DNA from: Gordionus sp. m RMFG-2023
Taxonomy: Eukaryota; Nematomorpha; Gordioida; Chordodea; Parachordodidae
Direction: 5' to 3'
Assembly: GCF_954871325.1 (NCBI RefSeq)
Contig: NC_088776.1
Coordinates: forward strand, 3,169,985-3,233,984
DNA length: 64,000 bases
Shown: positions 57,301 to 62,257 of the stretch, piece by piece
Position numbering within the stretch: position 1 is the stretch's first letter
Layout of the letters: every line of letters starts with the position of its first letter
Notes under the pieces: generated by a model
What the model was told of the DNA's origin: nothing
The model's database searches: none
The model's input: the letters and a program-made list of their open reading frames with translations, nothing else
Program-made: the position numbers and the translations under genes

Positions 57301-60300
57301 GCTCACTTTCCGCGAGGATTAAAACTTTGAATTTCTCAACTTAACTTTATCGTTAAATCGATGAAAACTGAACAAACAATAATAATAATATGATTATTAA
57401 TAAGACCTCCTAACGCACATCATCAATATACGTTCATATTTTTTTCCCCATTTTGCCATTAATCTCCGAAAAATAATAGTGGAAGGGGAGGGGGGGGGGA
57501 ATATTTAGCATATGGCAAAAAAACAAACAAAACTTTCAACCAACAGTTTAACTTGTACGATACTATAACTATCTTATACTAAGTGTTTTCCAGGATAACC
57601 TCATACAAATTTAAATGTTCCCTCTCGGGAAAAAGAGTTATTATACAATGGGATAATATATAATAAATAACACTCGATTTCACTTATAAAAAAAACCATT
57701 GTTGAAATATGTTGCGAGCGACCAAAGGTGAAAGTGAAAAGAAATTTTAAAATAATTCCATCAGATAAAACATAAAACTAGGCCTGAAAAGCTATCTCGC
57801 TTTCCATTCTTTCTCCTTATATACGTTAGAAAATCAACGAAAATCGGGCCTTTTAACAACACTAGGGATATTCGCTTCGCATATTTTAAGTTAAAATTGC
57901 CAGGGAATTGATTATAGAGTTATCATTACGTTTAGTCCGAAAAAAAAGGATTTTTTCCTGCACGAGGAAAATTATAAAAGATTTTTTTTTAAAAAAAATG
58001 AATGAATGCGCATTATTTCCGGGTAAAAGTTGGGATCTAAAATTTTAATGTCGAGCAAATATCCGTGATCAAATTTCTTTCAATTTTACGCGACAAATTC
58101 AAGACTATTTTTTTTTTAAGATTAAGCAAACTAGAGGTCTGCGTTGGGCGGATTTTTCGCCCTCCCGCTCATACTATGAATAGGCATGGTAGGGTTTTTT
58201 TAAAAAAATATTTTCAACATTTAGCGGATGGTGGGCGGGTTAAAAAAATTTAAGGCGATGAGCGGGAGTTGGCAGGCGAATATTTGATTTTCCTATTTAT
58301 TAAATCGTTTCAATATCGCGTATCACATGTTTAATTAAAAAATACATCTAAATGGAAGCCAAACCAGATTGTTGATCGGGCGCCGGGTGGGCGGTTTAAA
58401 TTATTCGAAAAACAACGAGTTGGCGGGCAAAACCGGCTAAAAACCGGCCCATTGCAAGACCTCTAACGGAAACTTTCGCTTCGAATAGGACAAGGCGCGT
58501 AAATTTATTTCGCAAAAATATTAATCATAAATACATTTCAATAGGCTATTCGGTAACCCATAGAGTCATTGTTCTCGTGTTAAAAAACTACTATTTAAAT
58601 CGATAACTTGCCTTCCATTATTATTTCGACGATCAGGGCAATTTCTTTTATAAAGTTCGCGTCCGACATAGGAAATAGGGCTTCTCGTTTAAATTTTTTT
58701 AATAACGATATGGGTAACCAAAATGGCGTCCCCAGCTGTTTTTCGTCCATGTTACACTTTTTAATGAATACATCGCCAGTCTAGGTATTATTATTATATG
58801 TCATTGAGATAAGAGATAACCAAAAAATAATTATTAAGAATGAAATGTAATGTAGATAAAGGTGCGATTGGGATCCGAAATCACGCATTCATCAATCAAC
58901 CATTTTTTTAAATCCGATATGAATGGCGCCATTTTAATTAAACTTTCTTGATTCTCGAAATATGGAGTCTTCCGATAGGTATATAATGATCGATACTTTA
59001 TTATTTAAAGATACAACTGGGCGAAGGTTCACAACGGGCGGAGCGAAATGAATTATGGAACGAACGCGACTTGAGGAGTAAAAACCTGCCCAAAATCCCC
59101 ATTTAAATGCGCTTAAATTTTGGTTTTTAAATTAGGGGGCATCATTATCGAGCGTCTATTCTAGTCCGTGGCTCGTAAAAAAAATTTATCCCATTAATAA
59201 ATAAGACGGATTTTTAAAATGCGACTTACCGAATAATATGTTATGACCGTTATTTAAATTAAGGCTCCGCATAGGATTTTGACAGGTGTCAATCTTGTGG
59301 GACTTACTCTTGCCCGTAGTGTTATGAATTTTTTTTTAAAATGTAATTCGTATAATACGTCGGAGGTCAACTGAGACCCAGTGTTGTTAAAAAGCCCGAA
59401 TCGGGTCGATTTTTAAAAAACGGCCCTTTTAAGGTTATAACCGAAATAATATTATTGTAAAACTGGAGGTTTTGCCTCATAGGCTGGCAGAAAAAGTTCG
59501 GACATCTATTCGCTAAATCTTGAGGTCTACATTATATTATCTTGCCTAAAATTTTTAATCGCGGGCTTTCCAACAACACTACCAAGACCGGCTAACACTT
59601 CAAATTTAAATTATACCGCGGATAATTCTTTTAATAAATAAGATTACAAACGATAAAAAAACAATCTGATGAGGCGGCATTGACGTCTTTTGGCGGTTAA
59701 TGGAGGTCTAAAAGGTTCCCTGTGGTCTGGTCCAGAATAGGATCATCGTCTCCTCGACGGGGCGTAAAAAACCACCTAAAGGGGTTGATGTAAGGAAGGG
59801 CACCCGATTGTTAAATACTTTGCCACAAAATTTCCTGACGATTAAATAAAAGGGATGACTGGCCAACCTGGACCGGAAATCGCCAATAAACGGAGAAGAG
59901 GAATAGATCAAAAATAAGGTATAGGCGACTAATCATTATAAAAATTTCGAATTCGAAGTATTGGGAATTCGATAAACTTTGTATCGGGTCTAAAAAATTT
60001 TTTAAAAAAAATAGGTTCTAGTTGGACCGGCCTAATTTCGGACCTGTCGGTATCCAACTTGCTTTATAAACCGAACTCTAATTAAATTAGAGTTCGGGAA
60101 ACGGTTCATAAATCGATCGGGTTTCGGGCCGGTTTTCAAAACTTAAATTGTAATCGTTAAATTCATATAAAAAAAAATTCTCTATCGAAATTATTATTTA
60201 ATCAAAAGAAAATGATAAAATTTAAGATGAAAAGATTGAAAAAGAGAATTATTATTTAATCAAAAGAAAATGATAAAATTTAAGATGAAAAGATTGAAAA

Positions 60301-62013
60301 AGAGAATTATTATTTAATCAAAAGAAAATGATAAAATTTAAGATGAAAAGATTGAAAAAGAGAATTATTATTTAATCAAAAGAAAATGATAAAATTTAAG
60401 ATGAAAAGATTGAAAAAGAGAATTATTATTTAATCAAAAGAAAATGATAAAATTTAAGATGAAAAGATTGAAAAAGAGAATTATTATTTAATCAAAAGAA
60501 AATGATAAAATTTAAGATGAAGAGATTGAAAAAGAGTCGAATCATTCAAATTTAGAAGATTCACCTCAATATTTAGAACGTTTATTTCTGGAACATACCT
60601 TTTAAAAGAGCGGGAAATTTTTAGGATTTAATTTTTCGAAAGGACTTAAAAATATATAACTACACGCGGATAAACGTTTATATACGGAAATTTAAAAAAG
60701 CCGCTAAAAGCAGTGGCGTCGTTAGCGTAGATATCGCTTAGGCGATCTGACATGCATTTTCGGGTATTTTTCATAACGCAAGCAAATGATAGTGAAATGC
60801 ATTCGATAATAGATCATAAATTATACATATTATTTGCTTACTTTTGAAAAATACCACGCAATACGTCATTAGTATAAAAGAGACCTTTCGCGCCCCGCGA
60901 AGCTACTAGCGATACGCAAAAAATTAAAAGCTAATTTTGAATTATAAAATTTAAGGGGACTAGAAATTCGAAGCGTTCGGGCGGGAAAAGTTTATATACC
61001 TTTTTTTTTTAATTCACGAAAGAAATATAATTTTATTCCGCAAGCTAACTTCCGCTACGGGCATACTTAATAAGACTTAAAAAAAATCAAGTACACTACA
61101 ACAATAAATCAATGTCACGGTAAGCCCTTTAAAAGGCTTAATTTTGGCATATTATTCGCGAAAAATTTTTAAAAAATGGCATTATTTAGTTGATTTTATT
61201 ACTTTATTTAGTCGATTATATGTAAAATGAAAAAAAAGTAAATAAAATCGAGATTAAAAAAGTCACCTGTCAGGGCGAGATAAGGCAGCACGTCTATCAT
61301 ATCGTCCGAATTGGCGAAAGGTAAGGGCGGCAACGTGAACTCGACAGTCCTGAATTCGGCGAATTGAGTCAATTGTTTGAAATACCTTTCCTCTTCGATC
61401 AATTGGTGGTAGGAGGACTCCTCATCGCTCCAATCTTCCACCTAACAAATTTTTTTCGCAGTCGATGTTCGCATATTGGAGCAAAAAGAAAAAAGAAAGA
61501 TTTTAGGCTACACCCAAAGTATTAGAAAAATCGGTAGCAATCATATGATTGTTCTCTTAAAGTAAATCCTCGGAAAGTTACGCTAAAAAATATATTTTTT
61601 TTAAAAAAAAAACTAACCAAAAATTCAAAGTCCCCTTTAGGCACGGGCCGACCTCCGTAATTCGTTTCGACTTTATAAAATCCGACGTCGTCAAAATTCA
61701 GAAAAACCGTAAAGGTCCCGTCCAGGTTATCCACCACGTCCGAACATTCCTCTAGCACGTTAACGGAGGAATATTTTTCGGCGAGAGGAGATATCGAGCC
61801 GGCGTTCTAAGTGAGATAAGGAGGGAAAAAAAAGGAGCGTTTAATTTATTTTATCGAAAGTCGGGAAGCAAACCTTTTTTTGGCGGGTGGCTAAGCAGGT
61901 GATTTTAGCGGTGACGTCGTCCGTAATCAGGCTAGATTTTGAAGCGTCCACTTTGAAGCACTGCTCCCATTTCTTTTTGATCCTTATAGGTTTGGTATCG
62001 CGAGGGAAATTTT
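33026..62013 (-). CDS. Filamin, 3' half (repeats 15-24 equivalents), with alternative first and last exons
   Basis: Filamins are actin-crosslinking scaffolds made of an actin-binding domain and a chain of about 24 Ig-like repeats; the last repeat dimerises. Exons on the minus strand: 61874-62013, 61618-61806, 61267-61441, 53461-53535, 51251-51391, 47318-47446, 46288-46461, 45966-46121, 45066-45269, 44755-44907, 39615-39743, 38921-39085, 38608-38721, 38182-38315, 37706-38000, 37302-37439, 36925-37035, 36494-36598, 35582-35785, then either 34563-34750 or 33026-33312. All have GT-AG borders and all phases agree. Aligned from memory with human FLNA, the order matches repeats 15 to 24 without a gap, including the linker before repeat 24. 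The exon 54142-54259 is a likely alternative start. The actin-binding domain lies beyond 64000. Drosophila's homologue is cheerio. Confidence 0.95.
33313..34562. other. Segment between the two alternative filamin terminal exons
   Basis: 3' UTR and polyadenylation region of form a, and intron for form b. AT-rich, with AATAAA on the minus strand at 34495-34500. No further coding signal. Confidence 0.75.
34563..34750 (-). CDS. Filamin terminal exon, form a (second half of repeat 24)
   Basis: 61 residues and [43 protein letters not shown] and [20 protein letters not shown], then I. Length and pattern are those of the human dimerisation repeat (NMLLIGVHGPTTPCEE, SPFHVTVP). Its acceptor (TTATAG, with a pyrimidine tract) is in the right phase. 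AATAAA lies about 65 bases past the stop (34495-34500, minus strand). Confidence 0.95.
34838..35010. mobile_element. MITE family B relic
   Basis: GGTAAACGGCTCGAAGCCGA at the left, AGCTAACTCAATATTATA, CTAACAGATGTTCGACC, GCTTGCGTGGATAAAATATT and GAGTTAGCCGTTT at the right. It shares its block order with 4646-4872 and lies in the intron before terminal exon a. Confidence 0.65.
35582..35785 (-). CDS. Filamin exon: hinge before the last repeat and first half of repeat 24
   Basis: [60 protein letters not shown] and NVNCSKA. The order matches human hinge 2 (SSILVESVTRSS) and repeat 24 (DASKVTSKGAGLSKAF, VDCSKAG). It leaves one base, G, which both downstream terminal exons can use. This is the common donor of the alternative 3' ends. 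Confidence 0.96.
36494..36598 (-). CDS. Filamin exon: repeat 23, second part
   Basis: [20 protein letters not shown], then [15 protein letters not shown]. Human: GYKVMYTPMAPGNYLISVKY and HIVGSPFKAKV. A very short acceptor context (GGCAAG) precedes it. Confidence 0.95.
36925..37035 (-). CDS. Filamin exon: repeat 23, first part
   Basis: [20 protein letters not shown] and [16 protein letters not shown]. Matches FLNA SEFFINTTRAGPGTLSVTI and EGPSKVKMDCQE. Confidence 0.95.
37302..37439 (-). CDS. Filamin exon: end of repeat 22, start of repeat 23
   Basis: [40 protein letters not shown] and THPKL. SPF.IRVG and SGTGL agree with FLNA SPFKVRVG and AYGTGL. Confidence 0.94.
37706..38000 (-). CDS. Filamin exon: end of repeat 21 and most of repeat 22
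   Basis: The largest exon seen, 98 codons plus one base: [40 protein letters not shown], and after it [20 protein letters not shown]. It aligns with FLNA YEVSIKFNDEHIPESPYLV, VMSLQESGLKVN and INGAKGKIDAKVHSPSG. It is noticeably richer in GC than the introns. Confidence 0.96.
38182..38315 (-). CDS. Filamin exon: repeat 21 equivalent
   Basis: [20 protein letters not shown], then [20 protein letters not shown] and VCKE. Human repeat 21 ([20 protein letters not shown]) is the main integrin-tail binding repeat. Here the PSKAEI segment after it reads PGKSDI, so ligand binding may differ. Confidence 0.94.
38608..38721 (-). CDS. Filamin exon: end of repeat 20, start of repeat 21
   Basis: [20 protein letters not shown], then [17 protein letters not shown]. 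It matches FLNA SPFQFTVGPLGEGGAHKV and GGPGLERGEAGVP with equal length. Donor GTTATT. Confidence 0.94.
38921..39085 (-). CDS. Filamin exon: repeat 20 equivalent
   Basis: [40 protein letters not shown] and [15 protein letters not shown]. It closely matches FLNA DMSAHVTSPSG and GVHTVSVKYRGQHV. The donor is a poor GTTCCA, and the frame stays open for 19 more codons beyond it before a stop. Confidence 0.93.
39615..39743 (-). CDS. Filamin exon: end of repeat 19, start of repeat 20
   Basis: [20 protein letters not shown] and [27 protein letters not shown] matches ICDLNLKI of human repeat 20. Splice donor GTTAGT. Confidence 0.94.
40070..40200 (+). repeat. Imperfect tandem repeat, about 50 bp x 2.5
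   Basis: Three occurrences of (T)AGACGAAGCAGGTTGTCAGTCA, with variants ACGACGCAGGTTGTCTGTCA and AGACGTAGGTTGTCTGTCA, separated by ATATAGAAGGTCAGT-like sequence. Confidence 0.75.
40639..40660 (+). repeat. Poly-G tract of about 22
   Basis: An uninterrupted G run in a filamin intron; the longest of many G/C homopolymers in this otherwise AT-rich window. Confidence 0.95.
41270..41495. mobile_element. MITE family B relic
   Basis: Left AAATGCTCGTTTTGAGCC, interior GATTTTGCTCATAGAAGGAA and CAAAGGTCTAGACA, then AAAATATTGAATTAGCCGG and the right end AAACGAACCGTTTAACAAAA. Same family as 4646 and 52470. Confidence 0.65.
41950..43060 (-). mobile_element. RTE-like LINE fragment (endonuclease domain), decayed
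   Basis: The minus strand reads [20 protein letters not shown] at about 43045-42990, equal to the ATWNVGSLTGR..EVV start of RTE-type apurinic endonucleases (the family often annotated as craniofacial development protein 2-like). Further on are [18 protein letters not shown] (about 42815-42768) and, more decayed, segments resembling the LVTY...SQIDFIL and TQHR..V end of the domain. Frames change several times and stops are frequent; it is a dead 5' piece without reverse transcriptase. It lies antisense in the plus strand and sense with filamin. Confidence 0.72.
43710..44053 (+). mobile_element. MITE family A, copy 3
   Basis: CAATGACATATAATAATAAC at the left and GGTATTACTATTATGTCAAT at the right. 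The interior has CAGCTGAGGACGCCATTTTG and AAAATGGCGGGTCCAGCTG. Same orientation as copy 1 and about 344 bp long. Confidence 0.85.
44755..44907 (-). CDS. Filamin exon: repeat 19 equivalent
   Basis: [40 protein letters not shown] and [10 protein letters not shown]. Human repeat 19 reads FADEHVPGSPF at the same place. Repeats 19 and 21 carry ligand-binding CD faces in vertebrates. Confidence 0.95.
45066..45269 (-). CDS. Filamin exon: end of repeat 18, start of repeat 19
   Basis: [20 protein letters not shown], then [20 protein letters not shown] and [20 protein letters not shown]. It matches FLNA GISFIPREVGEHLVSI and QSEIGDARRAKVYG. Confidence 0.96.
45966..46121 (-). CDS. Filamin exon: repeat 18 equivalent
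   Basis: [40 protein letters not shown] and [12 protein letters not shown]. Like human repeat 18 it lacks the usual GPGL start, as expected for a repeat that packs as a pair with its neighbour. Donor is GTTCTT. Confidence 0.92.
46288..46461 (-). CDS. Filamin exon: repeat 17 equivalent
   Basis: [40 protein letters not shown] and [18 protein letters not shown] complete filamin D-to-G strand pattern. Donor GTAAAG. Confidence 0.96.
46587..46745. mobile_element. Small palindromic element, family C, with telomere-like CCCTAACCCTAAC units
   Basis: TATCGAGAATTCGCGGCGAA (GTATA) at the left is inverted as TATACTTCGCCGCGAATTGG (CGATA) at the right. Between them is a degenerate 54 bp direct duplication, each unit ending in CCTAACCCTAACTATAC. 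Unlike the other copies the interior is not the ACAAAATATG core. Confidence 0.75.
47318..47446 (-). CDS. Filamin exon: end of repeat 16, start of repeat 17
   Basis: Reads [20 protein letters not shown], then [20 protein letters not shown]. It matches FLNA SPLQFYV and AYGPGLVYGVANKTATFT. Repeat 17 binds GPIb-alpha in human filamin A; conservation of that surface is not judged here. Confidence 0.95.
47648..47949. mobile_element. hAT-like MITE (family D)
   Basis: Ends CAGAGACCTTCACAGGCC and inverted GGCCCATGAAGGTCTCTG. CAGAG...CTCTG is a hAT-type terminus. Subterminal regions are GC-rich (AAGCCCGGCCTGGCC, GGCCTGCAGGCCGGCCCGGC), the centre is AT-rich. C-rich flanks on both sides hide the target duplication. 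Confidence 0.75.
48171..48245. mobile_element. Small palindromic element, family C
   Basis: GTTGGCGCGGAATTTGCAGC with GAATTGTACAAAATG at the left faces TATTTTTGTATTTTCCGCGG and CGAATAGGCGCCAAC at the right: an almost perfect 75 bp palindrome. Confidence 0.75.
48877..49185 (+). repeat. 157 bp tandem duplication
   Basis: Both units share TCTTCGGGGA, GAGGCCCAGCTGTAAAATAT or AAGGCCCAGCTGTAAAATAT, TTTGTTTTAAATA, GCTGCCAAAAATATA and ACCGGAAATCATT. Roughly 85 per cent alike by eye. Confidence 0.9.
49881..50113. mobile_element. Probable hAT-like MITE relic with (GGGCC)n interior
   Basis: Starts AGAGATCTCTGCGAATCACG and contains TTCGGGTTCGGTC and GGACCGGGCCGGGCCGGG. The right end (near AAATCGC...AGATCTCGAG) is degraded. 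Placed with family D because of the AGAG.TCTGC start and the GC-rich interior. Confidence 0.5.
51251..51391 (-). CDS. Filamin exon: repeat 16 equivalent
   Basis: Encodes [20 protein letters not shown] and [20 protein letters not shown]. It aligns with human FLNA repeat 16, TGTVHMPSGKTATPEIVDN, including YAPTEVGLHE. The end of the repeat (GSPYQFYV) is in the next exon. Confidence 0.95.
52210..52440 (+). mobile_element. Fossil Ty3/gypsy-like reverse transcriptase fragment
   Basis: A short piece of pol covering the segment just before and at the start of the reverse transcriptase domain, recognised by the FSPIF..CRR.PF and I..G.I.P..YS.WATPL pattern. Nothing of gag, integrase or LTRs is beside it. 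It is broken and lies antisense to filamin in an intron. Confidence 0.68.
52455..52712. mobile_element. MITE family B relic
   Basis: TTTTTAAATGGCTCGATTTG at the left; GAAGAGTTCGCTCATAGATG, CACAAAGGTCCAGACA and GAGTCTCGCGTAATATAAT inside; GTCGTTTAGTAACACTGGTA at the right. It abuts the reverse transcriptase fossil. Confidence 0.65.
53461..53535 (-). CDS. Filamin exon: small exon with LLHPGF core
   Basis: 75 bases, two plus 24 codons plus one, encoding (V)[19 protein letters not shown] and SDLEG. Phases fit the exon at 61267 before it and that at 51391 after it. The LLHPGF core is shared with the alternative first exon at 54142. Donor GTAAGT is a strong consensus; the acceptor AAAAG lacks a clear pyrimidine tract. 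Confidence 0.78.
54142..54259 (-). CDS. Filamin alternative first exon (short isoform start)
   Basis: ATG at 54259, 39 codons plus one base, reading [20 protein letters not shown] and [19 protein letters not shown], donor GTAATA. It leaves the same phase as the exon at 53461-53535, so it can join 51251-51391 directly and give [11 protein letters not shown] in frame. None of the AG dinucleotides within or just before it would accept the phase left by the exon at 61267, so it cannot simply be an internal exon after that one. Transcripts from here would encode about 885 or 918 residues, repeats 16-24. No stop is seen just upstream in frame, so the start codon is an inference. Confidence 0.7.
54700..54867. 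mobile_element. hAT-like MITE relic (family D), right end
   Basis: Repeated CCGGCCCGAA, CGAACCCGAATAA and AAGCCCGACCCGAA units, ending TGATTTGCAGACCTCTA. The TGCAGACCTCTA end is the inverse of TAGAGGTCTGC at 58131. The left end is not evident. Confidence 0.6.
55571..55908 (+). repeat. 188 bp tandem duplication
   Basis: Both units start CGAATAAAATAATAATTCAC and ATGCGTATATTAATTTAATA, and share ATAGCGTTTCGGTGTTCGAA, GGGAAGAATAT and GTCGAAATA. The second unit lacks about 30 bases. Confidence 0.9.
58131..58466. mobile_element. hAT-like MITE (family D)
   Basis: The left end TAGAGGTCTGCGTTGGGCGG and the inverted right end GGCCCATTGCAAGACCTCTA bound about 335 bp. The subterminal parts are GC-rich (GCGGATTTTTCGCCCTCCCG; GGGCGCCGGGTGGGCGG), the centre AT-rich. 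A lone matching end is at 56551 (TAGAGGTCTGCGAAAACGC). Confidence 0.7.
58545..58806 (-). mobile_element. MITE family A, copy 4 (left end truncated)
   Basis: Starts inside the element at GGTAACCCATAGAGTCATT, keeps the central block (CGATAACTTGCCTTCC, CGATCAGGGCAATTTC) and the complete right end AAAATGGCGTCCCCAGCTG ... GTCTAGGTATTATTATTATA and TGTCATTG. Same orientation as copy 2. Confidence 0.82.
59380..59586. mobile_element. MITE family B with both ends
   Basis: The left end CAGTGTTGTTAAAAAGCCCG is inverted at the right as GCGGGCTTTCCAACAACACT. The interior has TTTTTAAAAAACGGCCC, GGACATCTATTCGCTAAATC and TTGAGGTCTACATTATA. Confidence 0.72.
60191..60536 (+). repeat. 58 bp minisatellite, 6 units
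   Basis: Six head-to-tail copies starting TTATTATTTAATCAAAAGAA at 60191, 60249, 60307, 60365, 60423 and 60481. The first five are identical as far as I can see; the last has one A to G change (AAGAGATTG) and runs directly into unique sequence. Confidence 0.97.
61267..61441 (-). CDS. Filamin exon: acidic linker between repeats 15 and 16
   Basis: 58 codons plus one base. It reads [40 protein letters not shown] and then [18 protein letters not shown]. The first half is strongly acidic and not an Ig fold. It occupies the place of the stretch in human FLNA that follows repeat 15 (around PPGFRPWVTEEAYVP). The splice donor is GTGACT. Confidence 0.85.
61618..61806 (-). CDS. Filamin exon: rest of repeat 15 equivalent
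   Basis: 63 codons, phase 0 both sides. It contains the typical [13 protein letters not shown]...[12 protein letters not shown] and [11 protein letters not shown], equal to the DG.Y.V.Y.P...G.Y.V.V.YGG..IP.SPF pattern. The intron before it is only 67 bases. Donor GTTAGT. Confidence 0.92.
61874..62013 (-). CDS. Filamin exon: first part of repeat 15 equivalent
   Basis: Two bases plus 46 codons, including [20 protein letters not shown] and [15 protein letters not shown].....VTAKI is the B-C strand region of a filamin repeat. The acceptor reads TTTAG and the donor is the weaker GTTTGC. It is the most 5' exon I can see; the preceding one is beyond the foldback or off-window. Confidence 0.82.
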
Positions 62014-62257
62014 CTAAATTATATAAAAAAGATGTCTTATTTTAATCGATTCGAATGCCCACTAGATTTCACTTATCATTTGTTGAGTGTTATATTGTTC
62101 TATAACCATCTATCATAATTTGCCAGAGTATTTTTTTTAAAAAAATTCTTCTATTTTAGCTAAGAAATCAGACACCACAATAATGCCAATAAAGAATTAT
62201 TCTAAATTATATTTTAGCATTTTTATCGGTGATATGGAAGAATACGATACTGAGGCT
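62014..62257. other. Filamin intron between repeat 15 exon and the foldback
   Basis: AT-rich DNA with no recognisable exon. The exon for the first strand of repeat 15 must lie further right. Confidence 0.6.

Larger units (their letters stand above)
54260..61266. other. 7 kb filamin intron upstream of the alternative first exon
   Basis: Phase and alignment show no missing exon between 61267 and the exons near 54 kb. It would hold the internal promoter of the short isoform; I see no clear TATA-plus-initiator arrangement, only very AT-rich DNA with ATATATAAAA just upstream of the ATG. It contains repeats listed separately, and a purine-rich, GC-richer stretch at about 56440-57170 that I cannot classify. 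Confidence 0.65.
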
